Assembly (NCBI GenBank): GCA_022496185.1
Contig: WTXG01000050.1
Span: 62,001-126,000 of the forward strand
DNA: 64,000 nt
DNA from: Multifurca ochricompacta
Taxonomy: Eukaryota; Basidiomycota; Agaricomycetes; Russulales; Russulaceae
Direction of reading: 5' to 3'
The position numbers and the translations under genes were made by a program. This document shows, piece after piece, positions 10,320 to 23,092 of the stretch (positions are counted from its first letter, which is position 1; every line of letters begins with the position of its first letter). Under the pieces are notes generated by a model, which saw nothing but the letters and a program-made list of their open reading frames with translations, made no database searches and was not told the DNA's origin.

Positions 10320-13300
10320 ATGCCTGCTCGAACTCGAACGGCAGCATCAATTCTCGAAACTCTCTCTTCGGCTATACCAAAGGCGTTTGAACAAGCACAA
10401 AATTCATCTGCTAATCACCAAAAGAACTTCATTGCTCTTCACAAGATCCATGTGGAAGCAGCTGCCAAGATAGAGACACTTCGTGGAGGTGACGGAGTCA
10501 AACTCGTCGGGGAACGCGCGTTTGAGGATTGTTTCATTAACATGGTTAATCGCGTTATTGTTGTAAAGAAGGGAACGAGTGTCGCAGACAGGGCCGTCAA
10601 GTTTGTCGCAGGCTACATCAAGTTTCTTAACGCGAAAAGTGCGTTCTCGTCTGATGCTATACCGCGTTTTCACATCCCATTTGTTATTTAGCCTCGGAAG
10701 GGAAGGAAAAACAGGAGGATGGCGTGGGTGATGATGAAGAGACCACAGCGACGCGCTTCACTTATCGCTTGCTCAAACACTTTCTCAAGGGCTTTGTGGC
10801 CAAAGACAAAAACGTACGTTACCGGGTCGCTTGCTTTGTTGCAGAAGTGATCTCGCATCTCGGCGAACTCGAGTACGCACTTTTACCTATTTCGTTGCGT
10901 TTCAATAAAATCGATCGACCCTCAGCGAAGACATCTACAACACCCTGCGGATGGCGCTCATGGAGCGTATCCGAGATCGGGAACCGTTTATCCGTGTTCA
11001 GGCAATTGCAGCCCTCGCCAAGATTTGTGGCTCTGAGGATCCCGATGACCTTGGCGATGACGAACAGACGGCCACAGAAGTTCTCGAGGATATTCTCGCG
11101 CACGACCCCTCCGCGTGTGTTCCCTCATGCCAACCTCTGTACCTCCCTTGCCAATTCTAACGAATTGGTTTTGTTTAGGGACGTTCGTCGCGCTGCTCTG
11201 CTCAACATCCCCGTCACAACCCAAACTTTGCCCATCGTACTTGCTCGCACACGTGACATCGACACGACAGTGCGCAGGCTTGTTTATGGCAGCGTCCTCC
11301 TTGCGCACACGGAACTCTCCGACGGCGCCATGCCTGGCGCAGCACACCCTCGTGCGCTCACAATTGCTCAGCGCGAGCTGATCGTGCGTAACGGACTTGG
11401 TGATCGCGAGCCGGCGGTGCGTATGGCCGCGGGCAAGCTTGTTGGCGCTTGGGTTGATGCAGTTAGTGTTGTGTCGAGCAAAGGTGCAATTCTCGAAGAC
11501 CTTCTTGCCTTCCTTGGAACCTTTGACCTTCGGGAAAGCTCTGTAGTGGAGGACGCGCTACTCAGCGTGTTTGTCACACGCGTCGACGTGTTTGATGCGC
11601 TCGAGTTTGATGGTACGCACGTCCTCTTTGTCTCATCGGCGTTCAGCCTCTGAGCCACTATTTTGGATATATATGGGAAATGTAGAGGAGTTTTGGCGTG
11701 GGTTAACCCCAGAGAAAGCGTTCCTCGTGCGCGTGTTCGTCGATCACTGTGTTTTGACAAAGGAGAACGCGCGCCTGGAGAAGGTGCTCCCCGTCGTCAC
11801 CGCCCACGCGTTTCGTATCCAGGAAGCGTACAACTCCCTTCTTGACGCGTTAGCCACTGCAGAGGAGACTGATGGGGATGATGAAGTAGCAGACGAACGC
11901 GAATTCGTGCTCGCGGAGCTTCTGCGCCTTGCGCTCAACCTTGACTACGCAGACGAGATTGGGCGACGCAGGCTGGAGCAATTTGTCCGTATGTGACCTT
12001 TTTTTTTTATGCAGGGATCGTGTGGCTGAGCCACAAGTATGGCAGGACACATGATAGCGCAGGAAGCCTTACCTTCAGGACTCGTCACGCGGTGCCTTGA
12101 CGTGTTGCGCACCCTCTCTTCGAGCGAGCGTGATCTTATCCGTGTCGTTGTCGAAGTCGTTCACGAACTGCGCGATGCAAATGACGACGACGAAGTCATC
12201 GTTCGTTTACACATCTCCTTTGCCTTTCCTATCTGCTGACCAAAACATTTTTCTTATCGGGGCCCGCAGAATGAGCTTATGAATGACGATGCAGACACGA
12301 CGATCGATGGACCGACAACTGCCGTTCCCCGCCCGCCGCGCGAGCCCAAGTCACTCGCGGAGATGACACCTGGGGAGCGAGAAAGAGCAGACGCGATGGA
12401 CGTGCGTTGCCTGGACCTCTGTATCGGCATGCTTGAGCGCGTCAACGGGGTGCGCCTCCCACCCTACGCCCTTCATCATCTCACTGTTGGCTGACGATCC
12501 TGGCTCTCTCTAAAAGACATTCGAAGAGAACTCGACGTTGGAAGGCATCCTTGGCGAGCTAATCCTGCCAGCGGTGAAGCGTAAAGAGCTCATGTTGCGG
12601 GAAAAAGGACTCGTGTGTCTTGGCCTGTGCTGCCTCATCGCGCGACGCATGGCGCTCAACTCGTTTCAACTCTTCCTAAGCCAGGTACAGACCGCACCTG
12701 AGGTGCTGAAGCTGCGCGTGCTACAGGTCGTATTTGACGTGCTCATGGTGCACGAGGGTGACTTCCTTGCTAATGCGAGCGTCGGTGTGCGCCCCCTACT
12801 TTCCACTTCTGCCTGTTTTATGTCATGTGCTCATGCGAATACTGTTACTTGCAGGGTGGCCGAGTGATCGAATTCTTACTACAAGTACTTGGGAACGAAG
12901 ACTCGGACAAGGTGCAGGCGCTAATATGCACTGGTTTCGCCAAGCTCATGCTCTCAGGAATGATTTCCGACGAACGGGTACGTGATATTCCCCTGTACCG
13001 TGCTCGCCGTATGAACGCGCATCTCTGACGGGCCCGTAGGTGTTATCTACCCTAGTATTGATCTATCTCTCCCCCGATGCGGCAGAAAACCAAGAGCTGC
13101 GCCAATGCTTGTCTTACTTTTTCCCAGCATACAGTTACTCGTCCTCTGTGCATCAGCGTCTCATGCAACAGGTGTGCAAAGTGCGACAGGTGTTGTACGC
13201 TCCTAGAGCTCTGACGACCTTCCCATACGCAATCAGATCTTCCTGCTAGCTTTTGGCCAACTGAGCAAAGGTTATAGAGAGTTGCAAGACGAACAAGAGA

Positions 13301-14646
13301 TGGTCTCGCCAGCGCAAGTATGCGCGATGTTCGTGGACTGGACAGACCCGCAAAAGGTTATGTGAGAATACAACCCTACTTGATGTATGCGACGCCTTTG
13401 CCGCTCACACCACCTCACAGAGAGACCAAAGGCCAGATTGTAGATCAGATGATTCATATGGATATGGCTGCCTCAATCATACGTGCACTCTTCAATAAGG
13501 ACGTTCCCAGTGAGTGTTGGCTTCAACCCTGAATCTTGTTGGGAAGTCTTCTCACCAGCGAGCCACTCTACCAGGAAGTGACGAGAAAGTGCTGTGCCAG
13601 GCCCTTTGCAAGCTCTACCTCCCGCCAGAAATTGACGATGATGACAAAATTCGCACCCTCAAGCTCCTCGTGCACAACCTTCGCACTCGCCGGCCACCGC
13701 GAGACGCCTCGGCGCTAGCCGCGCTCGTCAAGTTCGACGGAGCACTCACGAAGCGATTCGTGAAACAACTCGAGGACTTCAACGAGGCGGAATACCGTCA
13801 ACTAGAATCCCTTCAGAAACTGTTTGAATTCCTGGACGACATCGTGCCGTTGGGCGAGGATGAGGACGACGAGGACGAGATGCCTACGACGAGGAAGCGT
13901 GGTGCGAGGAAGCGCAGGTCGGAGAGCGTCACGACGGACGCGACGAGTACTGGGGACGAGGAGGCCCATACGCCACCCCGAGGGAAGAGTGGCAAGGCAC
14001 GGTCCAAGTGCGCTATCTAGCTTCAACAGAGATCTGAGGAGGCGAGCTCATCTTTATTTTGCAGACGACGTCGGAGATCACCTTCCGATGACGAAGACGA
14101 GGACAAGACAGTGGAGGGATCCCCCCCTGCCTCCGCGCTTCCTACCCGTTCCATGCCTCACAGAGCTGCGTAAGTAAACGTCGGCTGGCGGTCCCTGAGA
14201 GCTCAAAAGTGTCGTTGCAGGACCAAGAAGGTCGACATGACACCGATCCGGCTCGATGGCGACGACGACGACGACAATGATGATAATGACGACGGGGAAA
14301 GCGATGAGGATGAGGGAGATGAAAATGAAGAGGACGAAGATTCCACGCCCGTTCCTCGTTCCAAGCGCCACGCAGCTACGTGCGTATTTCTCTTCCTGGA
14401 AACAGGAAGCCAGCCATATCACATAACTTACTCGATACCCCATCTCATCTTGTTAGCAGTGGAACTGTCAAGAAGTCAACCAGCACGAAATCGAGACCCA
14501 GACCCCGCCAGCGGCGAGCGGACGACGAAGAGGAAGACGACGACAACCGCGACGACGAGGTGGCTTCCGAACCGGCAGACTCGAGCGTTGATTCTGATTC
14601 TGAAGGGGAGGAGGACAACGAGGTGGATGGGATGTTGGGCGAGTAG
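10320..14646 (+). CDS. Condensin complex subunit 3 (CAP-G/Ycg1/Cnd3)
   Basis: HEAT-repeat subunit of condensin, which compacts chromosomes in mitosis by binding the kleisin Brn1/CAP-H and DNA. The start chosen is the ATG at 10320 (MPARTRTAASILETL); an upstream in-frame ATG at 10278 is possible. Many exons separated by short introns give a continuous family-like protein. The N-terminal helix pair is followed by HEAT repeats (for example around MERIRDREPFIRVQAIAALA, 10960-11020). A central region at 11.4-12.2 kb is typical of Cnd3. The C-terminal condensin-3 domain is at about 12.5-13.8 kb (IVDQMIHMDMAASIIRALF near 13435). An acidic, Arg/Lys-rich tail (13850-14646) follows, with three more short exons, ending in TAG at 14644. 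First intron 10641-10692 restores the frame cleanly. I see no break. The low-complexity tail is common in fungal orthologues. Confidence 0.9.
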
Positions 14647-15224
14647 TGTCCACGTGCATCATCATATCATGTCGTGGTGTATTGTTGGAGGTGTGCGATC
14701 TATTGTCGAATTCGTTTTTTTTTTTGACGTGTATTTCCTGTGTTCCATTTATTATCGGATCTCCCTGTTTTCATTTGTCTGCAGGTCCTATTCGGTTTGG
14801 TAGTCACGTCGCCTTGAATAGGGGGGAGGAAGAGTGGGTGATCTCCTCAGACTTGAGGTTGATGTAGCCATGCAGCGTTAGGCAAAAGGGGGTTGCGCAA
14901 ACAGAGACCGGGGAGGGATGTGGGGGCTCCTTCAATGCATACTGTCAAGGTCATCGCCTACAGCGCCTATCTACATCGAATCGAATCGATGCAAAACAGC
15001 CACGGGAGCCACCATATCAAGGCACCCATTACTTCCAGACGTCGATGTCCTTCAGTTTGCGCCTGCAGATGTGACCATCACGTCATGCCGTTCTCCCTCA
15101 GTCATTCGATTTGACGAATCGATGATGTAAATGATTCGGTGTATATAAAGCCAAGGAATATCCCAGTGCCTTCCCCGCATCTTACGACCCCAAGCTCAGC
15201 ACAGTGATAATCTATCGATATTTC
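14647..15224. other. Spacer between CAP-G and the aldo/keto reductase
   Basis: No gene seen. A TATATAAAG box at about 15141-15149 sits about 80 bp before the ATG at 15225 and is a likely TATA box for the aldo/keto reductase. Confidence 0.5.
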
Positions 15225-16645
15225 ATGGTTGGAAAACTCCCCACTCGCAGGGTAGGTGGTGCAGATGTTTCCGCCATAGGCTATGGCGCGATGGGTATAT
15301 CGTCCTACTATGGTGCTGCTGCCCCTGATGAGGAGCGTTTCAAGGTATTGTTTGTCCTACAAGCGATACTGAAATAAAGTTCTCTGAGCACTTCCCTTTT
15401 TTTTTCGCAGTTGCTTGATGCTGTTTACGAGTCAGGTTGTACCAACTGGGACACTGCTGATGTATACGGCGACTCTGAAGAGCTCATCGGTAAATGGTAA
15501 GCCCATTTATTTTACTGATGGGTTCGCATTCGCACGCTTGATCCACTGACACGCTGATATGCACGCACTGCCAGGTTCAAGCGCACTGGAAAGCGCAATG
15601 AGATATTCCTGGCTACCAAATTTGGCGCTGGTTCACCGTCCGGGAAGTTGATTGATGGTTCACCCGCTTATGTCAAGGAAGCCTTCAACAAGTCTCTCGA
15701 GAAGCTTGGCGTTGACTACGTAGACCTGTATTACGCGCACAGGTGAGGCGTCGCGGTTACCAATCTCTTAGTGGAGGGGATGTATAGGTGTCTGATGCGT
15801 CACTGATAGGGCGGACCCTACCATTCCCATAGAACACACTGTTGGCGCAATGGCAGAGCTCGTAAAGTTAGAGGGTTCCCTCGCCGTCACCTCCCTCGTA
15901 TCGCAATTTACATTGACTTCTATAGGGAAGGCAAGGTCAAGTACCTCGGGATTTCCGAATGCACTGGCGAAACCCTGCGACGCGCGTGCAAGGTCTATCC
16001 GATCTCAGCAATTCAAGTTGAATACTCGCCCTTCACGCTGGACGCCGAGGATCCGAAGATTGGAGCTTTAAAGGCAGCGCGCGAGCTCGGCGTGACCGTG
16101 TTCGCGTACTCACCTCTCGGAAGGGGTCTCTTGACGGGAAAATACGTACGTCCAGTCAGCGTAGATCGGGTCGTGTCACTCATATCTTATTGCTCGCATG
16201 CGTCCTGATGCACAGAGAAGCCCTGAGGACTTTGAGGAAGGTGACATGCGCCGGATTATCCCGCGGTACTCGAAGGAGAACTTCCCGAACGTTCTTAAAG
16301 TCGTTGAAGACATAAAGCAGATCGGAGAGAAGCACGGAGTGTCTGCGGGACAAGTTACCCTTTCCTGGCTACTTGCCCAAGGACCGGATATCATCCCGAT
16401 TCCTGGTACACGCAACGTCAAGGTAAGAGAAAAGGCAGACTTAGTATCTACAGCTATTGATGATATCTCGTGAATACGCGCATGCCTAGTACCTGAACGA
16501 GAACCTTGGCTCGTTGGAAGTCAAGCTTAGCCCGGAGGAAGTGCAAGAAGTTCGCGAGATTGCTGAGCGTGCTGACTCTGTCCTTGGAGACCGCTACCCG
16601 GCTGGGATGATGGATACAGTCTATGTCAACACGCCCCCGCTCTAA
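15225..16645 (+). CDS. Aldo/keto reductase
   Basis: NADPH-dependent reductase of carbonyl substrates with a (beta/alpha)8 barrel. Seven exons join in frame: 15225-15344, 15411-15496, 15575-15742, 15810-15866, 15926-16145, 16216-16422, 16490-16645. The N terminus has the family start GADVSAIGYGAMG. Catalytic residues are visible: Asp and Tyr in NWDTADVYG, Lys in ATKFG and His in YYAHR. The cofactor-binding C-terminal part contains WLLAQG and IPIPGTRN. About 338 residues, the usual length. Similarity in style is to the fungal YakC/pyridoxal-reductase-like group; the substrate cannot be told from sequence. A decayed relative lies at 21.95-22.8 kb on the other strand. Confidence 0.93.
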
Positions 16646-17209
16646 GTTTCACGCACTCCGACGACGGCGCTGGTGGGAAGGAACATGCCTTGATAGACGT
16701 CTATGGCCAGCGTCGACTAAAGATGTTACATGAAGAAATGAGGTAGTTTTGTGTACAGTACGATACTGACAGCAAGCGCAGCATATAGCAAAAACTGAAT
16801 GAATGAAACTATCAGAGCGCACTTGATCCGCAGAGATAAGCGTCGATTGGGTCGAACGTACCAGGTATGGCACTTGCACAGGGATGTGTATCCTAGAATG
16901 GTCTGCATATTACGGCGATGGTGACATGAGGCAGGAGCGACAGTGCTCGCCAGCCCTTTTCATGGGGAAACTTAGATGAGCGTGACATGTATGATCACGA
17001 TATATCCTGCCAGCCTCTCGCATGATTGTTCTCGGGCTACCCATGAATAGAAGGAAGTGACTTGAAGAAGTAGTGTTGCTTGCTTGAGAGAAGTACAGCA
17101 CGGTCCAAACCGCTTCAATATCGTATCGTATAGGGGTGGAGAAGTTGGAGATAGGCCAGAATGGGTTAGTACAAGCGATGGGCATGATAACAAATTGCGG
17201 TAACGGTTC

Positions 17210-17473
17210 TCATCTCGCACGCACCTCTTTGCTTGATTCTGGGACGTGGTACAATCCTACCAAGCGTCTGTAGTTTCCCGTTGACTCAGAGTCTTCAAAA
17301 ACGGGATGCCAAGTAGTCTCATTTTCGATAAAAGCTGAGAGTCCAATCCAAGCTTCACAAAGATTATTAAAGGTGTCAGAATGAGAAAAAAAACCCTGTT
17401 GGAGAACTCTGGGAAGGGGGTCTTGATCAAGATAAGACTGCTTGACTTCTTCAGGGGAAGATGTATGGCGCAT
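17210..17473 (-). CDS. Hypothetical protein, first exon of an unrecognised gene
   Basis: An ATG at 17473 opens an 87-codon frame with protein-like composition (for example FNNLCEAWIGLSAFIENETT). A good donor, GAG|GTGCGT, lies near 17226, and a further exon may follow at about 17120-16960 (YDTILKRFGPCCTSLKQ). I recognise no family. It would converge with the aldo/keto reductase. The rest of 16646-17860 holds nothing else I can support. Confidence 0.3.
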   Translation of the reverse strand: MRHTSSPEEVKQSYLDQDPLPRVLQQGFFSHSDTFNNLCEAWIGLSAFIENETTWHPVFEDSESTGNYRRLVGLYHVPESSKEVRAR

Positions 17474-17870
17474 GGCTTCAAAGCGATGCGTGCGCGACGG
17501 GTCACATCATTACGCTAAAGTTAGTAGGATATTATAATGAATCTGAAGTATGAATACTATAGCCATTTTCTGATATGGATGAGTTTACCTTTCCTCCCCT
17601 GCACGCTAAGTGGATTTGCTAAGGTTACTTATCGGTACGCGGTCACGTGGATCATTTGTGACGCGTATTTGGATGATTACATAATAAACACGCAGTGGCA
17701 ACATGTTCGAATTGTTCGACTTTTTAAGTCTTTTCAAGCTCAAAGTTTGAAATCACTTTTCACGAGTCGAAATCGTCAATTGCTCAAAAGCGCACTAGGC
17801 GTCGACATCAGGTCGTAACGTAGCTCACAACCTTTTCTATCTCTCTGTCTCAGGTGTTAGGCCATTGTGA

Positions 17871-20721
17871 CAAAATGAACACTCATCTTCATCGCCTTAT
17901 CTCGCTTCCATACCTCCACCGGCCACCTCGTCAACCAACAATCGGCGCAACCCCCTATCTAACGCTATCAACAATCGGATTCCCCCAGAAGTTCCACCAA
18001 AGCCAGAAAACTACGAAAAGAAACCATCTCCTCCCCTTCCCCGTCAGAATGCCAAAGTTCAACCTCCTTCACCTCCCTCGGTCATACAAGACAAGACAGG
18101 CTCTCTGCGATTTCAAAGGATGTCTTTCCTTGGAGAGGTGAGTGTATCTATCTTCTCGATCTTCTCTGCTACTAGCTCACCCTCGTCTCACAGGGGGGGT
18201 TCGCCAGAGTATATCAAGTTAGAGATTCCCGAAATAACCACCTTGCCTGTAAAGTCGTGACGAAGAGTTCCCTTAAGACGAAGAAAGCCAAAACAAAGGT
18301 GCGTTCTTGCTCTATTCTTTTATCTCCTCAACGCTGAATAAGCGTCAGCTCTACGCAGAGATTAAAATTCACAAAGCTTTAGACCATCCCAATATCGTTC
18401 GTTTTGTGGACTGCTTCGAGGATGAGGAGAACGTGTATATGACTCTTGAGCTCTGCTCCAATGCCTCTCTTATGAATATGCTCCACCGCCGTCGTGTCTT
18501 CACAGAACCAGAGGCCCGGTTTTTCATGGTACAACTCATTGGCGCCTGCCACTACATGCACACGCACCAAGTCATTCACCGTGATTTGAAGCTCGGCAAT
18601 CTTTTCCTCGACACCGACATGAACATCAAGGTTGGTGATTTTGGTCTTGCCGCGCTCATCGAGAGCCCTGGAGAGCGTAAGAAGACCATCTGTGGCACGC
18701 CCAACTATATTGCCCCGGAAGTGTTGTTCGATACCGCAAATGGACATAGCTTCGAGGTTGACACTTGGTCCATTGGCGTCATCCTCTACACATTCGTCGT
18801 CGGTCGTCCGCCCTTCCAAACTAAGGACGTCAAAGAAGTGTATCAGTAAGTCCGCTGGTCTGCTCAACAACACGTTACAGCAAGCTAAACTCGCTCTCCT
18901 CAGGCGCATCCGCGACAATCAGTACGAGTTCCCACCCCATCGTGACGTCTCGCTCGACGCGCGAGAGCTTGTGCAGCAGATCCTGACGCCCAACCCAAAA
19001 GAACGCCCCTCACTCCATAACATTGTCGACCATACTTTCTTCACCCGTGGTATTGTTCCAGGGTACATACCTGTCTCTGCGCGGGACGCGCCACCCGATT
19101 TCCGCCATATCTCGCCCCTAATCTCTCAGGCAAACCTTACCCGGCTGCGGCAGGCGTGCCTGCTCGATAGTGAAATTGCACCTACCCCACGGAATAGCGA
19201 GCCTCCCGCACCAAGCGTGAGTAGCGCGAGCAGTAGCCTTGCACAGCAGGAACGCGAGTTTCAAAAGGCGGTGCAACCTGGCAGCCCTATCTCTGCACTG
19301 CTCAGTTCTGCGCGTCAACCGCTCATGGTTGCCCCTGCTGGTGGTGCTACCATGCGCGGGGAGCCAACGCTACTTCGAAAATTGCAGGCTGCAAAGAAGG
19401 AGGCGGCCAAGTCACCCGCCAAGGCTAACAAGGCGGAAAGCAGATTACAAGGGATAATGGAGGAAGATGGTGGGGGTAGTGCACTCGAAAGACGGGAAGA
19501 GGAGGTGCGGATGAAGGAATTGCAGAGCCAGAAGGCCCGAATTGTTGCGCAGATGGTACCCGTACAGGCGCCCCATGCCCCCGAGTCACCATTTGAGGAT
19601 GCGGAGAACGTGCCCGCACCCATTCTAGAGGCTGCGCAAGGCGAGCGACGCATGCGAGTGCGCCCAAGGGAAGCCCTACCCAGCGTTGGTGAGATCAACA
19701 ATTCCATATTGCACCACGAGTGGATGAAGCTAATGAGCCACCAACGCTATTGTTGACGGACGCAGGATCATTGGGTAGCGCCACTGCTCCCACATCCGGG
19801 CCGAAAGTAAACGGGTTCGACGCGGCGGCAGAAACGTTGTGTTCTGCGTTCGACGCGCTCACTCAGGGGCTACTGTTTCGTGACCCGGGCGACGATGTGG
19901 ATTTGCCCCATGAACGCGTGTTCATCGCATCTTGGGTTGACTATTGCAATAAGTATGGCATGGGTTATGCGCTCACAGATGGCTCGGTCGGCGTGCATTT
20001 TAACGATAGCACAACGCTTGTTCTTGCCGCTGATAAGCAGTACGTCACTTCTCGCCGATTGTTTGTTTTTCAAGAAATGGATTCAATGACCATTGTATGG
20101 CAGGCACTTTGACTACATCTCATCGCGCCGCCAGGGCACGGTGTACGTACGCAAGAATTATACGGTCGGAGACTACCCAGAGGAGCTGAAGAGTAAGGTA
20201 TACCTACTCAAGCACTTTGAGGGGTATATCATGGGCAAGTTGTACGGTGATTACGATTACACCTTCTTGGACTTGCAACGTACCAAGGGCATGCAGTTTG
20301 TTCAAAAATACCTACGCATGAAACACGTTATCGTCTTCAAGATCAGCCACGACGTCCTCCAGGTGCGTCTATATCTTTGTTGTGGATTTTTCAAGGCGGC
20401 TGATGGGACTGGTAGTTTAACTTTTATGACCACTCCAAAGTTATACTGTCCGCGCAAGGACTCGCCATCGCGCACATCGACAAAAATTACGTGCTGACAC
20501 GCAGGACGCTAAGCCAAGTAATGGCGGATGCACTCCTCCCACCATCGACGGACCCGGAAGAGGCCAAGTTTGCCCAGCGCTTGCTTGACAAACTTAAATA
20601 CTGCAAGGAGGTGCTTTTATCCATTCGCAACGCCAGCGCGAGCGCAAATGCCACTGGTGGTGCTAGCGCCAGTGAAGGCGGTGGAGTCGGCGCGAAGCCG
20701 TCCAAGGCTTCATTGAGGTAG
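17871..20721 (+). CDS. Polo-like kinase (Plk1/Cdc5 type)
   Basis: Mitotic Ser/Thr kinase controlling spindle, cytokinesis and mitotic exit. Exons: up to 18137, 18194-18298, 18349-18845, 18904-19688, 19766-20039, 20104-20362, 20416-20721. The kinase domain shows the Gly loop (FLGEGGFARVY across the first intron), Lys in [20 protein letters not shown], the T-loop [14 protein letters not shown] and the Polo-typical [14 protein letters not shown]. The linker (19200-19690) is low complexity. Two polo boxes follow; the first contains [14 protein letters not shown] and the second [18 protein letters not shown]. They dock phosphorylated partners. The frame is open leftwards only to a TGA at 17868-17870, and the ATG at 17875 is in another frame. 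The true start must therefore be in an upstream exon that I could not place, or the 5' end is damaged. The start given is the first codon of the open frame. Confidence 0.92.
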
Positions 20722-21945
20722 AACGGAGTGCGAGAATGGCGCTGCCGGACCGACGCTAGGTCGGATGTTCCGAGGCGAGATGGTCATTTCGAGTTTGTAT
20801 CAATCAGCATCTTCTCTTCTCTTTCCCTCTCCTCTGCACTGCACTGCATCCATTCCACCACAACAATTAACGATCTGATAAATCCGATCTGCACGTTCCA
20901 CGTTATTATAGCCACCACCCACTGCAATCTTTTATGTCCTCTTACCCACCTTAAATTTCCCCCTTCTTCCCGCCGCCGCCACCGCCACCGCCCTCCCATA
21001 GCCAAGTCATGATTTACGACGTTAGGATCATGATTTTGCAGCGCCCCATTACACGCATCCGGTCTTGGTGAAGCAACACACAGAATTCTTGGTTTTAGCC
21101 CCCTCGAAAGAGTCATTTACTGTTCCCACATTCTTTTTTGTATTATATAAGTGGCATAGTGGGTAATACGGATGAACGCATGGACACATAACATCAGGTA
21201 AATTGTGGTTTCGGCTCGAGTCTCGAGTAGTGGGTACAACTATCTCATGGCGATAGCGGTGGACGTCCCGTTCGTGCCATTGAATTTTTTTATGATTATC
21301 CAATCCGTGAACAAAGCAACGTAAAGCAGCTCGAACCATTTCTTCATTTAATCGACTACAAGAAGCCCCAGTGTGTGTATGTGTGCGTTGGTCATTTTTG
21401 TCGCGCAGTACACTACCTACCATCAGCTCCTTTTTTGTGGGGTGCGCTGAGCCGTCCCTCAAGCTGCTCTAGATCCGCACGCACGAGCACTTGCCACGGC
21501 TCCTTTCATGTTTCTGTCCACCGCGGCACTAGGTTAATCTGCGCTTCTCCTGCGCCGCTTGACTATAAAGTTTCCTCTTTGCTGGGTCGAAAGGTCACCC
21601 ACCCCCCTTTCGAAACGGCGCATTCCGCTGGTTATGTTCCGTTCCGTGAAGAACTGACGTTCTGGTCACGCATCATCAGGAGCCGACGAATGTTTTGCTT
21701 CTTTTTACATAACTTACAAATACTCCAACTATATGCGCGTGCGGAGAGAGATTTCGCGAGCAATACGTGTCAGAGCGGCGCGGCACGGATAGACAAGGAC
21801 AAAGTTTTATGAATTGGTTTTTTTTGCGAGCTAACGGGCAGCTTCGAATCCAGCTGATGCGGCATCTTTTTCCAACCGCTTCATTACCGTACACATTCAG
21901 GAACTGATCGGGCATAATTCATGTATTTTAGGGACAGGGGTTTCC
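20722..21945. other. Intergenic, no gene supported
   Basis: Frames here are short or of unnatural composition. Contains Pro/Arg-biased low-complexity DNA near 20960-21000. Nothing else is seen. Confidence 0.4.
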
Positions 21946-21949
21946 TCGA

Positions 21950-22815
21950 CCAAAGATGACATCTGCTGCTGTGTAGCGATCACCGGGAATCGAGTCAGCC
22001 TTCTCGGCAATCTTGCGGATTCATTGCGTCTCGGCAGACGAGTGCTATATTAAAGAAGTCTTCAATGAATGAGGTCCTTGCACCATGCACATGTGGGGAT
22101 GAATACGGTCCACCACGCGCAAGGAGTCATGCAGGAGCCACTTGTCCGGCGGTTGCAAAGTGTGAGCTGCTGACATTTTAGAAGTCCTCATGATTTCTTG
22201 GATGCCCGGAAATTTTTCTTCAGAGCATCCCTTCCAGACTCGTCCTCTGCGAAATCCTCAGGTCCTTTCTACATTGGCCTGAGCTTAGGTAGAGGGTTGA
22301 CGGAGAAAACAGCTCGGCGGAGTAGACATGGTAGGTCTAGGCCTGCTAAATCCATCTCAGTATATCATATCCTGATCCGTTATGTGTCCAGATCGCCTAC
22401 CTCGATATCCAGTGGAGTCTTCGCATCAAACCTGGTAGAGTATGAAGGTCGGTCTAATTGACGCCCAATCTCCCAGCGAGCGCTCGGCTTCCTCGCGGAC
22501 CTAGACCGGATCCAGACAGATCGTACCATCAAAGGAGTTTTGGGGGGAAGAAAAAAATGTTCCCGCGTTTTCCCGTACACTTAAAATACCAGAGCCAAGG
22601 ACATGGACAAGGATACTACCATCTGCCAAGGGTTCTTCGAAATCTCCCCACATGCTTGTGGTGTCTCTTTTGGTGCAACCCTCGCAGACTTTATAGAGGA
22701 CCTTAGAACCTCTCAGAAACGCGATATGGACGTCTCCAGAATTACTTTGAATGTGACGTGACATCATCAGGAAATGGCCATAATTGGTGGAGACATTCAT
22801 GGCACCATATCCTAT
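21950..22815 (-). pseudogene. Decayed aldo/keto reductase
   Basis: Reading leftwards from about 22815, recognisable aldo/keto reductase blocks appear in order but in different frames with many stops. They are IGYGAMNVSTNYG (about 22810), a TGKR block near 22560, a REEAERSLGDW block near 22490, a GPEDFAEDE block near 22260 and the C-terminal IRKIAEKADSIPGDRY near 22015-21965. These line up with the intact gene at 15.2-16.6 kb, including the GDRY end. The ancestor was a paralogue rather than a recent copy, because the nucleotide match is weak. Confidence 0.78.
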
Positions 22816-23092
22816 GACAGTAAATGCTGCCAATCTTTGGACAGGGTTTGGTGTCCGTGTCCGACGCAGTGGCAGTGAATATCGGTCACGATCTGTACCC
22901 CTGCCCGCCCAGCAACTGAGTACAAGTTGAACGTCATTGCTGTTGTTCGGGCCTCTGTAATAGGCGCGACGACTTTCCCCCTTCAGATAGCAAGGCCAGA
23001 TTAAACACAGCATTTATATTGCCAAAATACACACGACACTATACACGAACAGATACCCCAAAATTTCATCTTGAATGTCTACCTCTAGTGGC

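Noticed and set aside
14237..14803. Long plus-strand frame at the end of CAP-G as a separate gene
   Set aside because: Its first part is the acidic CAP-G tail exon; the rest reads through an intron and the 3' UTR in a wrong frame.
21375..21812. 145-codon plus-strand frame as a protein-coding gene
   Set aside because: Unnatural mix of Cys, His and Arg runs, no start context, no domain; overlaps an equally long minus-strand frame.
22501..23013. Intact 170-codon minus-strand gene
   Set aside because: Only part of it resembles aldo/keto reductase, and the match moves to other frames further on, so it is a fragment of the pseudogene.
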